Shown here piece by piece: positions 34,699 through 44,100 of a stretch of 64,000 nt of DNA. The position numbers and the translations under genes were made by a program. Origin of the DNA: Bacillus sp. V2I10 (GTDB taxonomy: Bacteria; Bacillota; Bacilli; Bacillales; Bacillaceae). Numbering within the stretch: the first letter of the stretch is position 1; each line of letters opens with the position of its first letter. Below the pieces are notes generated by a model. That model was not told where the DNA came from, ran no database searches, and saw only the letters and a list, made by a program, of their open reading frames with translations. The stretch is from NCBI RefSeq assembly GCF_030817055.1, contig NZ_JAUSYV010000001.1, positions 3,558,001-3,622,000 of the forward strand, written 5' to 3'.

Positions 34699-35232
34699 TT
34701 ACTCAACAAATCGAATATCATTTAATGGCCAGTAGATCAGGCTTGTTTGTCCCATTACCTCATCTTTGGATACCGGGCCGATATGGCGGCTGTCTTTGCT
34801 GTATCTGCGGTTATCACCCATTACAAACAACTGGCCTTCAGGGACTTCTTCAACTGTAAACGGTTCTGTTAAAGGTCCGTCAATTAACGTGTTTTTATAT
34901 TCATCTAAATAAGGCTCTTCATAGGCTTTTCCGTTAATGTAGAGCATATCATCACGGTATTCTACACGCTCTCCCGGAAGTCCAATGACTCTTTTGATGT
35001 AGTCCTTTTCTTCAGTTGCATGAAAAACGACAATATCAAACCGCTCCGGTTCACCTATTTTATATCCTATCTTATTAACTATCATGCGGTCCTGATCGTG
35101 CAGGGTAGGCATCATGGACAATCCATCCACAACAATTGGTGCAAATAAGAAATATCGGATAACGGCTGCGAGTATTACTGCAATAGCAAGTGCTTTGATC
35201 CATTCAAACAACTCGCTCTTTTTTCGAGTCAT
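34699..35232 (-). CDS. lepB: Signal peptidase I
   Basis: 177 residues from ATG 35232 (AAGGTGAGC before it). One N-terminal membrane anchor (about 11-31), catalytic S39 in SMMPTL, general base K80 in YIKRVIGLPGE, and the GDNRRYSKDSRHIG block. It cleaves signal peptides outside the membrane. This single-anchor type is called Sip in Bacillus. B. subtilis lacks a sip gene here; several other Bacillaceae have one. A promoter overlapping the rplS terminator may give it its own start. Confidence 0.94.
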   Translation of the reverse strand: MTRKKSELFEWIKALAIAVILAAVIRYFLFAPIVVDGLSMMPTLHDQDRMIVNKIGYKIGEPERFDIVVFHATEEKDYIKRVIGLPGERVEYRDDMLYINGKAYEEPYLDEYKNTLIDGPLTEPFTVEEVPEGQLFVMGDNRRYSKDSRHIGPVSKDEVMGQTSLIYWPLNDIRFVE

Positions 35233-35294
35233 CTTTAAGCTCACCTTCTCATACACGTTTTTGTCATGAATCTTTTATTGTCAGCTTTTCATTG

Positions 35295-35323
35295 TTTATA
35301 TTAAGAAAAAAGGGCTTGTTCAA
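35295..35323 (-). promoter_or_regulatory. Candidate lepB promoter overlapping rplS terminator
   Basis: -35 TTGAAC (35318-35323), 17-base spacer, -10 TATAAA (35295-35300). The -35 lies in the loop and 3' arm of the terminator. Confidence 0.5.
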
Positions 35324-35336
35324 AGCAAACAAGCCC
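35303..35336 (-). terminator. Terminator after rplS
   Basis: Nine-base perfect stem GGGCTTGTT/AACAAGCCC, loop TGCTTTG, then TTTTTTC on the RNA strand. Confidence 0.9.
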
Positions 35337-35352
35337 TTTTTGGTACGATCGA

Positions 35353-35697
35353 TTATCGAATTTCTTTAATACGAGCCGCTTTACCGCGTAATTCGCGCAA
35401 GTAGTAAAGTTTCGCACGGCGTACTTTACCGCGACGGATAACTTCTAACTGTGCGATTTTAGGTGTGTGAACTGGGAATGTACGTTCTACGCCTACCCCA
35501 TAAGAAATTTTGCGAACTGTGAAAGTTTCGCTGATTCCACCACCACGACGCTTAATGACAACACCTTCAAAAATCTGAACACGCTCACGAGTTCCCTCAA
35601 CAACTTTAACGTGTACACGTACAGTGTCTCCAGGACGGAAAGCAGGAAGATCAGATCTTAATTGTTCTTTAGTGATATCTTCAATTAGTTTTTGCAT
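35353..35697 (-). CDS. rplS: Ribosomal protein bL19
   Basis: 114 residues from ATG 35697 with GAAGGAG upstream; the longer frame adds 19 residues that are not part of L19. Begins MQKLIEDITKEQLRSDLP and holds FRPGDTVRVHVKV and KRRGGGISETFTVRKIS. It sits at the subunit interface of the 50S. It has its own promoter and a long 5' leader. Confidence 0.98.
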   Translation of the reverse strand: MQKLIEDITKEQLRSDLPAFRPGDTVRVHVKVVEGTRERVQIFEGVVIKRRGGGISETFTVRKISYGVGVERTFPVHTPKIAQLEVIRRGKVRRAKLYYLRELRGKAARIKEIR

Positions 35698-35819
35698 CGT
35701 TTTCAACTCCTTCCAACAGATGTTCATTACAAAATAAATCATGCAGCGGAACACCGTTTTAGTGTGATGAGCGCCAAATGCCTTTCAAGGAAAAACACTT
35801 TATAGGCAACCAAATCACA
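35698..35819 (-). promoter_or_regulatory. Probable L19 leader RNA upstream of rplS
   Basis: About 120 bases between the predicted start and the rplS ATG. TGTGAT can pair with ATCACA farther on and TTGCC with GGCAT inside. An L19 leader RNA family is known ahead of rplS in Bacillus and relatives; I name it by position and pairing, not by a model score. Confidence 0.5.
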
Positions 35820-35825
35820 AGAAAC

Positions 35826-35854
35826 ATCATATCATATCGAATCTTCTCATGCAA
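35826..35854 (-). promoter_or_regulatory. Promoter of rplS
   Basis: -35 TTGCAT (35849-35854), 17-base spacer, -10 TATGAT (35826-35831). Confidence 0.6.
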
Positions 35855-35862
35855 TACTGCAT

Positions 35863-36594
35863 TTAACCTTTTTTAAATTCTTCTATCCACTTTTTCTGCT
35901 TGTCTGATAGATCGAAGGAGTTCAGCAAATCCGGTCTCCTGTTAAAAGTCCGGCGAAGCGATTCTTTTTCCCGCCATTCATCAATTTTAGCATGATTGCC
36001 GGAGATTAAGACATCCGGAACCTTCATTCCGCGGAATTCAGATGGACGAGTGTAGTGAGGATGCTCCAGGAGCCCTGTGCTGAAGGAATCGAGCACAGGA
36101 GAGTCCTCATTGCCCAAAACGTCCGGAAGCAGCCTGACGACGCTGTCAGCGATAACCATTGAAGCCAGTTCTCCGCCGGTAAGAATAAAATCTCCAATCG
36201 AAATTTCATCCGTTACTAAATGCTCTCTGATTCTCTCGTCATATCCTTCATAATGTCCGCAGATAAAAACAAGATGGTCTTCCTTTGCCAGTTCCTCTGC
36301 TTTTCTCTGAGAATAGGTTTCACCCTGGGGGCATACGAGAATAATTTTAGGGGCAGATGCACTTTCCTTTTGAATATCTTGTACAGCATCAAATATAGGC
36401 TGCGGCTTAAGAACCATGCCCGCTCCTCCGCCATATGGATAGTCATCAACAATGGAGTGCTTATGGTCAGAGTAATCTCTGAAATTGGTTACTTTAAAGC
36501 TGACGGCACCCTTTTCTTCCGCTTTTTTTAAAATGGAATTGCCGATTACACCATGAAACATTTCGGGAAAGAGGGTTAAGAAATCAATTCTCAT
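35863..36594 (-). CDS. trmD: TrmD, tRNA (guanine37-N1) methyltransferase
   Basis: 243 residues. SPOUT-class enzyme whose trefoil knot is marked by SIGDFILTGGELA and the ISGNHAKIDEWR segment. It makes m1G37 and prevents frameshifting. It starts at ATG 36594, overlapping the end of rimM by four bases. Confidence 0.97.
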   Translation of the reverse strand: MRIDFLTLFPEMFHGVIGNSILKKAEEKGAVSFKVTNFRDYSDHKHSIVDDYPYGGGAGMVLKPQPIFDAVQDIQKESASAPKIILVCPQGETYSQRKAEELAKEDHLVFICGHYEGYDERIREHLVTDEISIGDFILTGGELASMVIADSVVRLLPDVLGNEDSPVLDSFSTGLLEHPHYTRPSEFRGMKVPDVLISGNHAKIDEWREKESLRRTFNRRPDLLNSFDLSDKQKKWIEEFKKG

Positions 36595-37115
36595 TCGTCA
36601 ATTAGTCCTTCCATTAATGAAATAATAATGCGCTTTTCTTCAACATCAATTTCTTTAACAACGTCGTCAATGAAAGGAATTAACGCATCCTTTTTGTTTT
36701 TTCTTTTGACAATCCAGACGTCATTGGCCCCTGTTTCGAGAATTTCTTTAATCGTTCCAATTTCTTCTCCAGCGTCTGTTAAAACAGTACATCCAATAAT
36801 TTCGTGAAAATAGTACTCACCTTCATCAAGATCTGTTAACTGGCTTTCAGGGACTTTAATAAGATAATTTTTATATTTCTCGACATCATTAATAGAACCA
36901 TGCCCTTCAAAGGTAAGAAGATCAAATGTTTTATGAAAACGATGTGTCTTTATTTTTACTTCCACAGGCTCTTTTTGTTCAGATTGAAAGAGATAAAGAA
37001 CGTTGCCTGTCTGATATCGTTCTTCAGGAAAATCGGTCGTTGATAAAACTCTGACTTCTCCTTTTACACCGTGAGTATTTACAATCTTACCTACATTAAA
37101 CCATTTTTCTGTCAT
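36591..37115 (-). CDS. rimM: RimM, 16S rRNA processing protein
   Basis: 174 residues from ATG 37115 (AGAGGTG at seven bases; an ATG two codons earlier is too close). N-terminal RimM barrel with VGKIVNTHGVKGEVRV, then a PRC-barrel domain (about 95-172). It helps assemble the 30S head and contacts S19. Confidence 0.96.
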   Translation of the reverse strand: MTEKWFNVGKIVNTHGVKGEVRVLSTTDFPEERYQTGNVLYLFQSEQKEPVEVKIKTHRFHKTFDLLTFEGHGSINDVEKYKNYLIKVPESQLTDLDEGEYYFHEIIGCTVLTDAGEEIGTIKEILETGANDVWIVKRKNKKDALIPFIDDVVKEIDVEEKRIIISLMEGLIDE

Positions 37116-37127
37116 TACCATTCACCT

Positions 37128-37514
37128 CTAGCGTATTTCGACTACAAAACCATCTTTAATCACAATCGTCTTTTCCTTTATAAGATCATCCCAGCGGTCC
37201 CCGACATGAACCTCCAGAATGGCGTTCATCTCTTTTTCTTTTATTTCGCTTCCAAGCGGCAGGATATGTATTTGCTGTATTTGAAAGTCGGCTATTTTTA
37301 TTTTGTCCATCCGCTTTGATATTTCCCGCTGATATTGTTTGCGCATTTCTTCTGTCTGATTCGTTTTTTCTTTTTTCTTGAGCTGAAAGGCAAGCTGATC
37401 AATTTCCCGTTCCAGCTGCTGTTTGGTTTGCATGAAATGATTTAAAAGCTGTTCCCTGCTCGTTTCTGTCAATATTTGTTTGACGGTAACTGTCTGGAAG
37501 ATTTCCATCGCCAT
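37128..37514 (-). CDS. ylqD: YlqD-family protein, function unknown
   Basis: 128 residues, highly charged: a short start, a predicted coiled coil (about 25-75, Lys/Glu/Gln-rich) and a beta-rich C-terminal part (VHVGDRWDDLIKEKTIVIKDG). No membrane segment. YlqD is a conserved Bacillus protein between khpA and rimM; its role is not known to me. It follows a terminator after khpA, so may be read from a weak promoter or by read-through. Confidence 0.85.
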   Translation of the reverse strand: MAMEIFQTVTVKQILTETSREQLLNHFMQTKQQLEREIDQLAFQLKKKEKTNQTEEMRKQYQREISKRMDKIKIADFQIQQIHILPLGSEIKEKEMNAILEVHVGDRWDDLIKEKTIVIKDGFVVEIR

Positions 37515-37563
37515 TCCTCCGGTAAGCTATTCTAATAACAGAGATATTCAACACTTTCATTGT

Positions 37564-37597
37564 ACAAAAAAAGAGGAGGTTATACCTCCCCTTTTTT
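37564..37597 (-). terminator. Terminator after khpA
   Basis: Eight-base stem GGGGAGGT/ACCTCCTC (one G-U pair) with ATA loop, then TTTTTTTG. The U-run is long, so termination here is likely. Confidence 0.85.
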
Positions 37598-37599
37598 GC

Positions 37600-37833
37600 T
37601 TAATCATTAATTTCCAACTGGACTCTTTTTTTAGAGTTAGATCCTGCTGCGTATACAACAGTCCGAATCGCCTTCGCTATCCGGCCGTGTTTTCCAATCA
37701 CCTTGCCGATATCATCTTGATGTAAGGTTAATTCGTAGACAATTTGATGTTCACGTTCATTTTCTACAACAGACACATCTTCAGGATGGTCAACAAGCGG
37801 CTTCACGATCGACTCGATTAACTCTTTCATCAT
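37600..37833 (-). CDS. khpA: KhpA (YlqC), KH-domain RNA-binding protein
   Basis: 77 residues, nearly all one KH domain; the GKHGRIAKAIRTVV stretch (about 46-59) holds the GxxG RNA-binding loop. In streptococci KhpA pairs with KhpB (Jag/EloR) and affects cell elongation and RNA control. It begins six bases after rpsP. Confidence 0.94.
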   Translation of the reverse strand: MMKELIESIVKPLVDHPEDVSVVENEREHQIVYELTLHQDDIGKVIGKHGRIAKAIRTVVYAAGSNSKKRVQLEIND

Positions 37834-37839
37834 TCAGCC

Positions 37840-38112
37840 TTACTTGCTGTGTTTAGCGTTATGGAATTTTTCCATAATGCCTTGGTTTGAGAACAAGTTG
37901 CGAACTGTGTCAGATGGTTTTGCACCATTTTGCATCCATTTAAGAGCAAGCTCTTCGTTAATGTCAACGATTGCCGGGTTAGCAACAGGATTGTAAGTTC
38001 CAACTGTTTCGATGAAACGTCCATCACGTGGTGAACGAGAATCTGCAACTACGATACGATAGAAAGGAGATTTGTTAGCTCCCATGCGTTTTAAACGAAT
38101 TTTTACTGCCAT
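37840..38112 (-). CDS. rpsP: Ribosomal protein bS16
   Basis: 90 residues from ATG 38112 with GGAGGT upstream; starts MAVKIRLKRMG and holds PFYRIVVADSRSPRDGR, the S16 signature. The longer frame adds 28 unrelated residues. 30S assembly protein. Confidence 0.98.
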   Translation of the reverse strand: MAVKIRLKRMGANKSPFYRIVVADSRSPRDGRFIETVGTYNPVANPAIVDINEELALKWMQNGAKPSDTVRNLFSNQGIMEKFHNAKHSK

Positions 38113-38162
38113 TTTATAAAGCACCTCCGAAAATATTTCAACAAGATAGTATGATATCAATG

Positions 38163-38188
38163 AAAAAGCACTTTGTAAAGTGTTTTTT
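38163..38188 (-). terminator. Terminator-like hairpin after ffh
   Basis: Short stem CACTT/AAGTG, loop TACA, with AAAA before and CTTTTTC after. Weak stem; probably partial. Confidence 0.5.
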
Positions 38189-38206
38189 CTTAACACCTAA
38201 AAATTG

Positions 38207-39550
38207 TTACATAAACGGAAATTTCATTCCGCCTTTTTTCTTCCCTTTTGACATGCTCGTCATTTGCTTCATCATCTTTTTCATGTCCTCAAATTGCTTT
38301 AAAAGACGGTTAACTTCCGGTACGGTCGTTCCGCTTCCTTTTGCAATCCGTTTTCTGCGGCCAGAGTTGATGATTTCAGGATGCTGTTTTTCTTCCTTTG
38401 TCATCGAACGGATGATAGCTTCAACAGAACCAATCTGTTTCTCATCGACTTGAGCATTTTTTAAACCTTTAATTTTGTTAGCGCCAGGGAGCATTCCAAG
38501 AAGCTCATCAAGCGGTCCCATGCTGCGGACTTGTCCGAGCTGTTCGAGGAAGTCGTCAAATGTAAACGAAGCAGTCCTCATTTTTTGTTCGAGTTCTTTT
38601 GCCTTATCTTCATCCACATTGGCCTGTGCCTTCTCAATCAATGTGAGAACATCGCCCATGCCTAAAATACGGGATGCCATGCGTTCTGGATGAAATGCTT
38701 CAATCGCATCCAATTTTTCTCCAAGACCAACGAATTTAATCGGTGTTTGGGTAACAGATCTGATGGATAGTGCAGCCCCGCCTCGAGTGTCACCATCAAG
38801 CTTTGTCAGGACAACGCCTGTTAAGCCGAGCTGATCATTGAAGCTTTGCGCTACATTTACGGCATCCTGTCCGGTCATTGCATCAACAACGAGGAAAATT
38901 TCATCAGGTTTTGATAATTCTTTTACCTGCTGAAGCTCATCCATCAGTGTTTCATCAATATGAAGACGGCCTGCTGTATCAATCAGAACGTAATCAAGAT
39001 GCTCTTTTTTTGCATGTTCAATCGCCTGCTTGGCAATTTCAACAGGACTCACTTGATCACCCAAGGAAAAGACAGGCATATTCAGCTGTTTTCCAAGCGT
39101 TTCAAGCTGTTTGATGGCAGCTGGACGGTAAATATCTGCAGCGACGAGAAGAGGATTGCGGTTATGTTTCTTTCGAAGCAGGTTCGCAAGCTTTCCTGTT
39201 GTCGTTGTTTTACCGGCACCTTGCAGTCCAACCATCATAATAACGGTTGGCGGTCTGTTGGCGACGGCAATTTTGCTCTGTTCGCCGCCCATTAAAGCAG
39301 TCAGCTCTTCTTTAACAACTTTAATGACCTGCTGGCCAGGAGTTAAGCTTGTCATAACTTCCTGCCCTACTGACCGTTCGCTTACTTTTTTTACAAAATC
39401 TTTTACGACTTTAAAGTTAACGTCTGCTTCTAGAAGCGCTAAACGCACTTCACGCATCATTTCTTTTACATCAGACTCCGACACTTTGCCTTTGCCGCGG
39501 ATTTTTGCGATTGTATTCTGCAGTCGGTCGGCTAATCCTTCAAATGCCAT
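38207..39550 (-). CDS. ffh: Ffh, signal recognition particle GTPase
   Basis: 447 residues: N domain, G domain with G1 GLQGAGKTTT, DTAGR and TKLDGD, and a C-terminal M domain whose end is rich in methionine (MKKMMKQMTSM), the signal-sequence and 4.5S RNA binder. With FtsY it targets membrane proteins. ylxM overlaps upstream spacing by a few bases only; both share one promoter. Confidence 0.98.
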   Translation of the reverse strand: MAFEGLADRLQNTIAKIRGKGKVSESDVKEMMREVRLALLEADVNFKVVKDFVKKVSERSVGQEVMTSLTPGQQVIKVVKEELTALMGGEQSKIAVANRPPTVIMMVGLQGAGKTTTTGKLANLLRKKHNRNPLLVAADIYRPAAIKQLETLGKQLNMPVFSLGDQVSPVEIAKQAIEHAKKEHLDYVLIDTAGRLHIDETLMDELQQVKELSKPDEIFLVVDAMTGQDAVNVAQSFNDQLGLTGVVLTKLDGDTRGGAALSIRSVTQTPIKFVGLGEKLDAIEAFHPERMASRILGMGDVLTLIEKAQANVDEDKAKELEQKMRTASFTFDDFLEQLGQVRSMGPLDELLGMLPGANKIKGLKNAQVDEKQIGSVEAIIRSMTKEEKQHPEIINSGRRKRIAKGSGTTVPEVNRLLKQFEDMKKMMKQMTSMSKGKKKGGMKFPFM

Positions 39551-39562
39551 ACATGCCGCCTC

Positions 39563-39898
39563 CTAATCTAATTTCTCCAGCGCCTCAATCAGCGTCAAAA
39601 AAAGTGAACGTTCCTGATCAATCTTGAACGCTGCAGCTTTTAATTGTTTAATCAATTGTTGACGCTCTTGAAATTTTTGAAAAAGCAATAGTTTGGTTTC
39701 ATATTGCTCTAACATTGCCTCAGTTCGTTTTATGTTATCATACACGGCCTGCCGGCTAATGTCGTACTCTTCAGCAATTTCACCCAAGGAGTAATCATCA
39801 AGATAATAAAGCGACATATAGCTTTTTTGCTTTGGTGTTAACAACGATTGATAAAAGTCAAAGAGATAATTTACTCTCGTTGTTTTTTCAAGCATCAC
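39563..39898 (-). CDS. ylxM: YlxM, SRP-associated helix-turn-helix protein
   Basis: 111 residues. Sigma-70 region-4-like helix-turn-helix (YSLGEIAEEYDISRQAVYDNIKR, about 36-58) and a C-terminal helix. In streptococci and Bacillus YlxM is linked to SRP and affects Ffh GTPase behaviour; it is not a sigma factor. GTG 39898 is at nine bases from AAAGGAG; the next codon is an ATG. Confidence 0.92.
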   Translation of the reverse strand: MMLEKTTRVNYLFDFYQSLLTPKQKSYMSLYYLDDYSLGEIAEEYDISRQAVYDNIKRTEAMLEQYETKLLLFQKFQERQQLIKQLKAAAFKIDQERSLFLTLIEALEKLD

Positions 39899-39942
39899 TC
39901 AGCGTCTCTCCTTTGTTAAGGGAATTGCCTTTACAAGTCATT

Positions 39943-39971
39943 AGTTTACAAGCTATTGAATTCCTTGTCAA
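39943..39971 (-). promoter_or_regulatory. SigA promoter of ylxM-ffh
   Basis: -35 TTGACA (39966-39971), consensus, 17-base spacer, -10 TAAACT (39943-39948). Confidence 0.8.
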
Positions 39972-40073
39972 GTTTTTTTCTTAACACTTAGAAAAGCGGA
40001 ACCGACTGGTCAGACCCGTTTTTTCATGCATAGGATTGAATTTCCTGCTATTTATTTAAAGGAACTGAAAAAG

Positions 40074-40123
40074 AAAAAAACTGTCTCAGCTTAAGCCGTA
40101 AACACGACTTCATGAGACAGTTT
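40074..40123 (-). terminator. Terminator after ftsY
   Basis: Outer stem AAACTGTCTCA/TGAGACAGTTT around an inner stem AAGTCG/CGGCTT with loop TGTTTA, then TTTTTC. Strong end of the fapR-to-ftsY block. Confidence 0.9.
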
Positions 40124-40130
40124 CATCTGT

Positions 40131-41120
40131 TTATGCTTCTTCTACTAAATCAGCAAATAGTCCATATACATACTGTTCTGCATCAAATTCCTGAAGGTCA
40201 TTCATTTTTTCACCGAGGCCGACAAATTTCACCGGTATGCTCAGTTCATTGCGGATAGCAAGGACGATGCCGCCTTTTGCAGTTCCATCAAGTTTCGTCA
40301 GGACAATACCTGATACATCTGTCGCCTGAGAGAATTGTTTCGCCTGGACCATGGCATTTTGGCCTGTTGTTGCATCAAGGACGAGCATGACTTCATGCGG
40401 GGCACCAGGGATTTCACGTTCAATGACGCGCTTCACTTTTTCGAGTTCTTTCATAAGGTTCACCTTATTTTGCAGCCGTCCTGCTGTATCACATAATAGG
40501 ACATCTACTTTCCTGGCTTTAGCGGCCTGAACAGCATCGAACATGACAGCAGCTGGATCTGAACCGGCTGATTGCTTGATCACATCAACTCCTACGCGCT
40601 CTCCCCATACTTCAAGCTGTTCAATCGCACCGGCGCGGAATGTGTCACCTGCAGCGAGCAGGACGGACTTGCCATCACTTTTAAGTTTGTGTGCGAGTTT
40701 GCCGATCGTCGTTGTTTTTCCAACACCGTTAACTCCAACAAACAATACGACGTTTAATCGGCCTTCTTGAATATCAAGTTTTGGCGATTCGGCATCTTCT
40801 CCTTGATAGATGTCAACGAGTTTTTCTGAAATGACAGAGCGCACATCTTTTGAATCTTGAATGTTGCGTCGTTTAACTTCTGTTTTCAGCTCGTCAATCA
40901 GTTCCATAACCGTTGATACGCCAACATCGGCACCGATCAATACCTCCTCAAGCTCTTCAAAAAACTCTTCATCTACTTTACGGTAGCGGGCTACAAGGTT
41001 ATTTACCCGTTCTGAAAATGAGACCCGTGTTTTTGTCAGGCCGTCTTTAAATTTTTCCGGTGAAGAATCCGGCTGCTGCTGCTGTGTAAATTTCTCTTTT
41101 AATTTTTTTAAAAAACTCAT
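40131..41120 (-). CDS. ftsY: FtsY, SRP receptor
   Basis: 329 residues. NG domain with G1 GVNGVGKTTT, DTAGR and TKLDGTAKGG; only a short charged N-terminal A region, as in Bacillus. It receives the Ffh-ribosome complex at the membrane. It follows smc by 14 bases. Confidence 0.98.
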   Translation of the reverse strand: MSFLKKLKEKFTQQQQPDSSPEKFKDGLTKTRVSFSERVNNLVARYRKVDEEFFEELEEVLIGADVGVSTVMELIDELKTEVKRRNIQDSKDVRSVISEKLVDIYQGEDAESPKLDIQEGRLNVVLFVGVNGVGKTTTIGKLAHKLKSDGKSVLLAAGDTFRAGAIEQLEVWGERVGVDVIKQSAGSDPAAVMFDAVQAAKARKVDVLLCDTAGRLQNKVNLMKELEKVKRVIEREIPGAPHEVMLVLDATTGQNAMVQAKQFSQATDVSGIVLTKLDGTAKGGIVLAIRNELSIPVKFVGLGEKMNDLQEFDAEQYVYGLFADLVEEA

Positions 41121-41134
41121 TCAGCTTCTTCCTT

Positions 41135-44100
41135 TCATCCTGATTGCACAAATTCTTTTGTTTCTTCCAAGCGGACCGATACCATTTTAGACACGCCTGA
41201 CTCCTGCATGGTGACGCCATACAGAACATCAGCATCTTCCATCGTCCCTTTGCGGTGGGTAATGACGATAAATTGTGTGTCTTTGCTGAATTTCTTCAGG
41301 TATTGAGAAAATCTGTGGACATTCGCTTCATCAAGCGCTGCTTCAACCTCATCAAGTACGCAAAATGGCACAGGACGGACTTTTAAAATTGAGAAAAGCA
41401 ATGCGATTGCCGTTAATGCACGCTCTCCGCCAGATAAAAGACCCAGGTTTTGAAGTTTTTTTCCTGGAGGCTGAGCGACAATATCTACCCCTGTGTTCAG
41501 TAAATCATCCGGGTTTGTAAGCCTGAGCTCTGCACGGCCGCCGCCAAATAGCGCTTGAAAGACAGATTCGAAATGAAATCTGATTTGGGTAAAGGTATGA
41601 TGAAATCTCTTTTTCATTTCTTCATCCATTTCATCGATGACCTGATAGAGAGTGTCTTTGGCTTCTTGAAGGTCATTGCGCTGATCAGTCAGGAAATGGA
41701 ACCGTTCTGAAACTCTCTCATATTCATCGATCGCTCCAAGGTTGACAGTTCCAAGCTCTTCAATCGCAAGCTTAATAAGTTTTACGCGCTTGCGTGCCTC
41801 ATTGACATCAAGATCCAGTACATATTTTTCCTTCGCCGCTTCAAATGTAAGCAAGTATTCCACGCGCAAATGATTTAATCGATTATCAAGCTCTACATCA
41901 AATCGGTTTAATCTGACCTCTTCATCTTTTAAAAGATCTGAAAGCTGCTTGTGCTGCCTATTTAATTCTTTCACTTCCCGTTCAGAAACTTCAAGCTGAT
42001 CCTGGAGTTTCAGGCGCTGATTTCGTCTGACGGAAATCAGTTCAATGGTCTTGTTTTTGTCTTCGCGTTTTTGACGGGCAGTTTCCTCCAATTTTTCCTC
42101 GCCCGAGAAATTGGAATTCATTTCATCGTGCAGGAAATTCAAATCTTCCCGTGCTTCAGTCAGTTTCTTATGCTGATTATCAAGCTCAAGCTTCGTCCGC
42201 TCTGCTTTTTCAAGCTGGTTTTCGAGTGATTGCTTTTTGCTTGCTAAAACAACTTTTAGATCTGTTATTGCGTTTTGAACTTCTTCTTTAGAAGATTGCT
42301 GGGTTGTTTTTTGAGCCGATAATTCGGCGATAAGCTCATCCAGATGCTTCATTTTTTCCATAGAAGCATCCAGCTGTACAGCAAGCTCTTCTTTCCGCTT
42401 TATCATTCTGGCCTGTTCATCCTGATATGATTCTTTTTCAGCATCATAAAGAGAAAGATGATTGTTAACATTCTTCTCGTTCATTTCCATCTCTCTCAGT
42501 TCGGACCTCACTGACTGTGTTTCAATCCTCAGCTGTTCTCCTTTTTCTCTTTGAACCTCTAATTGCTGATCCTGAGCCAAAATCGAGTGCTTCAGTGATT
42601 TCACATCTTCTTCGAGCTGACTTGTTTTATCGCTCATTTCTTTATATTGCTTTTCAATCGTTTCTAATTCGCGGCTGCGGCTTAAGAGTGAATTGTTTTT
42701 TTGCTTGACCGCTCCGCCTGTCATCGATCCCCCAGGATTTACAACATCTCCGCCCACTGTAACGAAGCGAAAACGGTAGTTTAGCAGTTTAGCAAGTTCA
42801 TTTGCACCCTTCAAATCTTCTGTGACAACGACTGTGCCGAGCAAATTAGATACAGCCCTCTGGTAGCGCGGGTCAAAAGAAACCAGGTCTGAGGCAATTC
42901 CTTTAAAAGCACTGTGGGTCCTAAGAGTTTGAAGATCATGCGCTGATATGGTGCGTTCCTTCATTACGGTTAAAGGCAGAAAAGTTGCCCGGCCAAACGC
43001 ATTTTTCTTCAGATATGAAATGGCTGTTCTTGCAGCTTGTTCGTTTTCAACAACCACATGCTGCGCAGCACCTCCAAGGGCAATTTCTACAGCAGTTTCA
43101 AATTGCTTGTCCGTTGTTATAAGCTCTGCAATAGCGCCATGAATGCCTTGGAGCTGATTACGCTGCTTAAGCACTTCCTTTACACCCTGGAAAAAGCCTG
43201 CGTAATCCTCCTGCATGGTCTCAAGCATTTCTTTGCGCGATTTCGTCTGCTGCAAATATTGATAAGCTTGATAGAGAGACGTTTCTCTTTTTTGATAGGC
43301 TGCTTTATCCTTCTCTAATTTTGCCTGTGCAGCACGAAAGGTTTTAATTTGTTCATCCAGCTGAGCTTCAAGTAAAGAGAGCTTTGCTTCAAGTCTTCGC
43401 TTTTTCTCTTCAATCTCAATCCGCTCATTAATGTATTTTTGATTCGCATCTTTTAACCGGCCGGTTTTCTTTGTTTGCTGATCCATTTGATCATCTATGT
43501 AAGTCATTTCATTTCTTGCCTGGGCCTGCGCATTCAGCAAATCAAAATATTCACTTTTGAGAGATTCGATTTTCTCTTCAATGTTTTGATCGTACGTGGA
43601 CAGCTGTGTTTGTTTTTCCTGCAGCTGCATTTTAAGATCGCTGACTTCTTTTTGAAGCTTTTCCAATAATGCTGACTGAGTTTTCTTTTCATTTTCAAGA
43701 GCTGACGTGCGTTCAGATGCTTCTTCGATTATTTTTTGAAGCTGCGATTTATTCTGATGTGCATTTTTTTTACGCTCTTTAAGTACCTCTTTGCGGCCCT
43801 CGAGCTTTTCAAGGTCCTCACTTGCCAGGAGCAGCACTTGCTGAAGATCATTAATTGATTCGTCTAAAGCCTGTGACTGATCTCTGATTTGTTCAATTTC
43901 AGCCTCTTTCTTTTGAACAGAAGCGAACAGACTGCTTTCTTGCAGTCTTCCATTCTCAACAGTCTCTGATAAAGACTCCCATTTTTTATGCAGCTCTTCA
44001 ATTTCATAGACAGTGAGTGCTACTTCAAATTGCTCCAGCTCTTCTTTTTTCTCAAGAAAATCCTTTGCAATCGATGCCTGAATTTTAAGAGGCTCAACCT

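Noticed and set aside
37515..37563. Promoter for ylqD after the khpA terminator
   Set aside because: TTGAAT and TACAAT occur but not at workable spacing to each other; left unassigned.
39156..39566. 136-codon plus-strand frame opposite ffh
   Set aside because: Antisense to the conserved GTPase core; no promoter or ribosome site.
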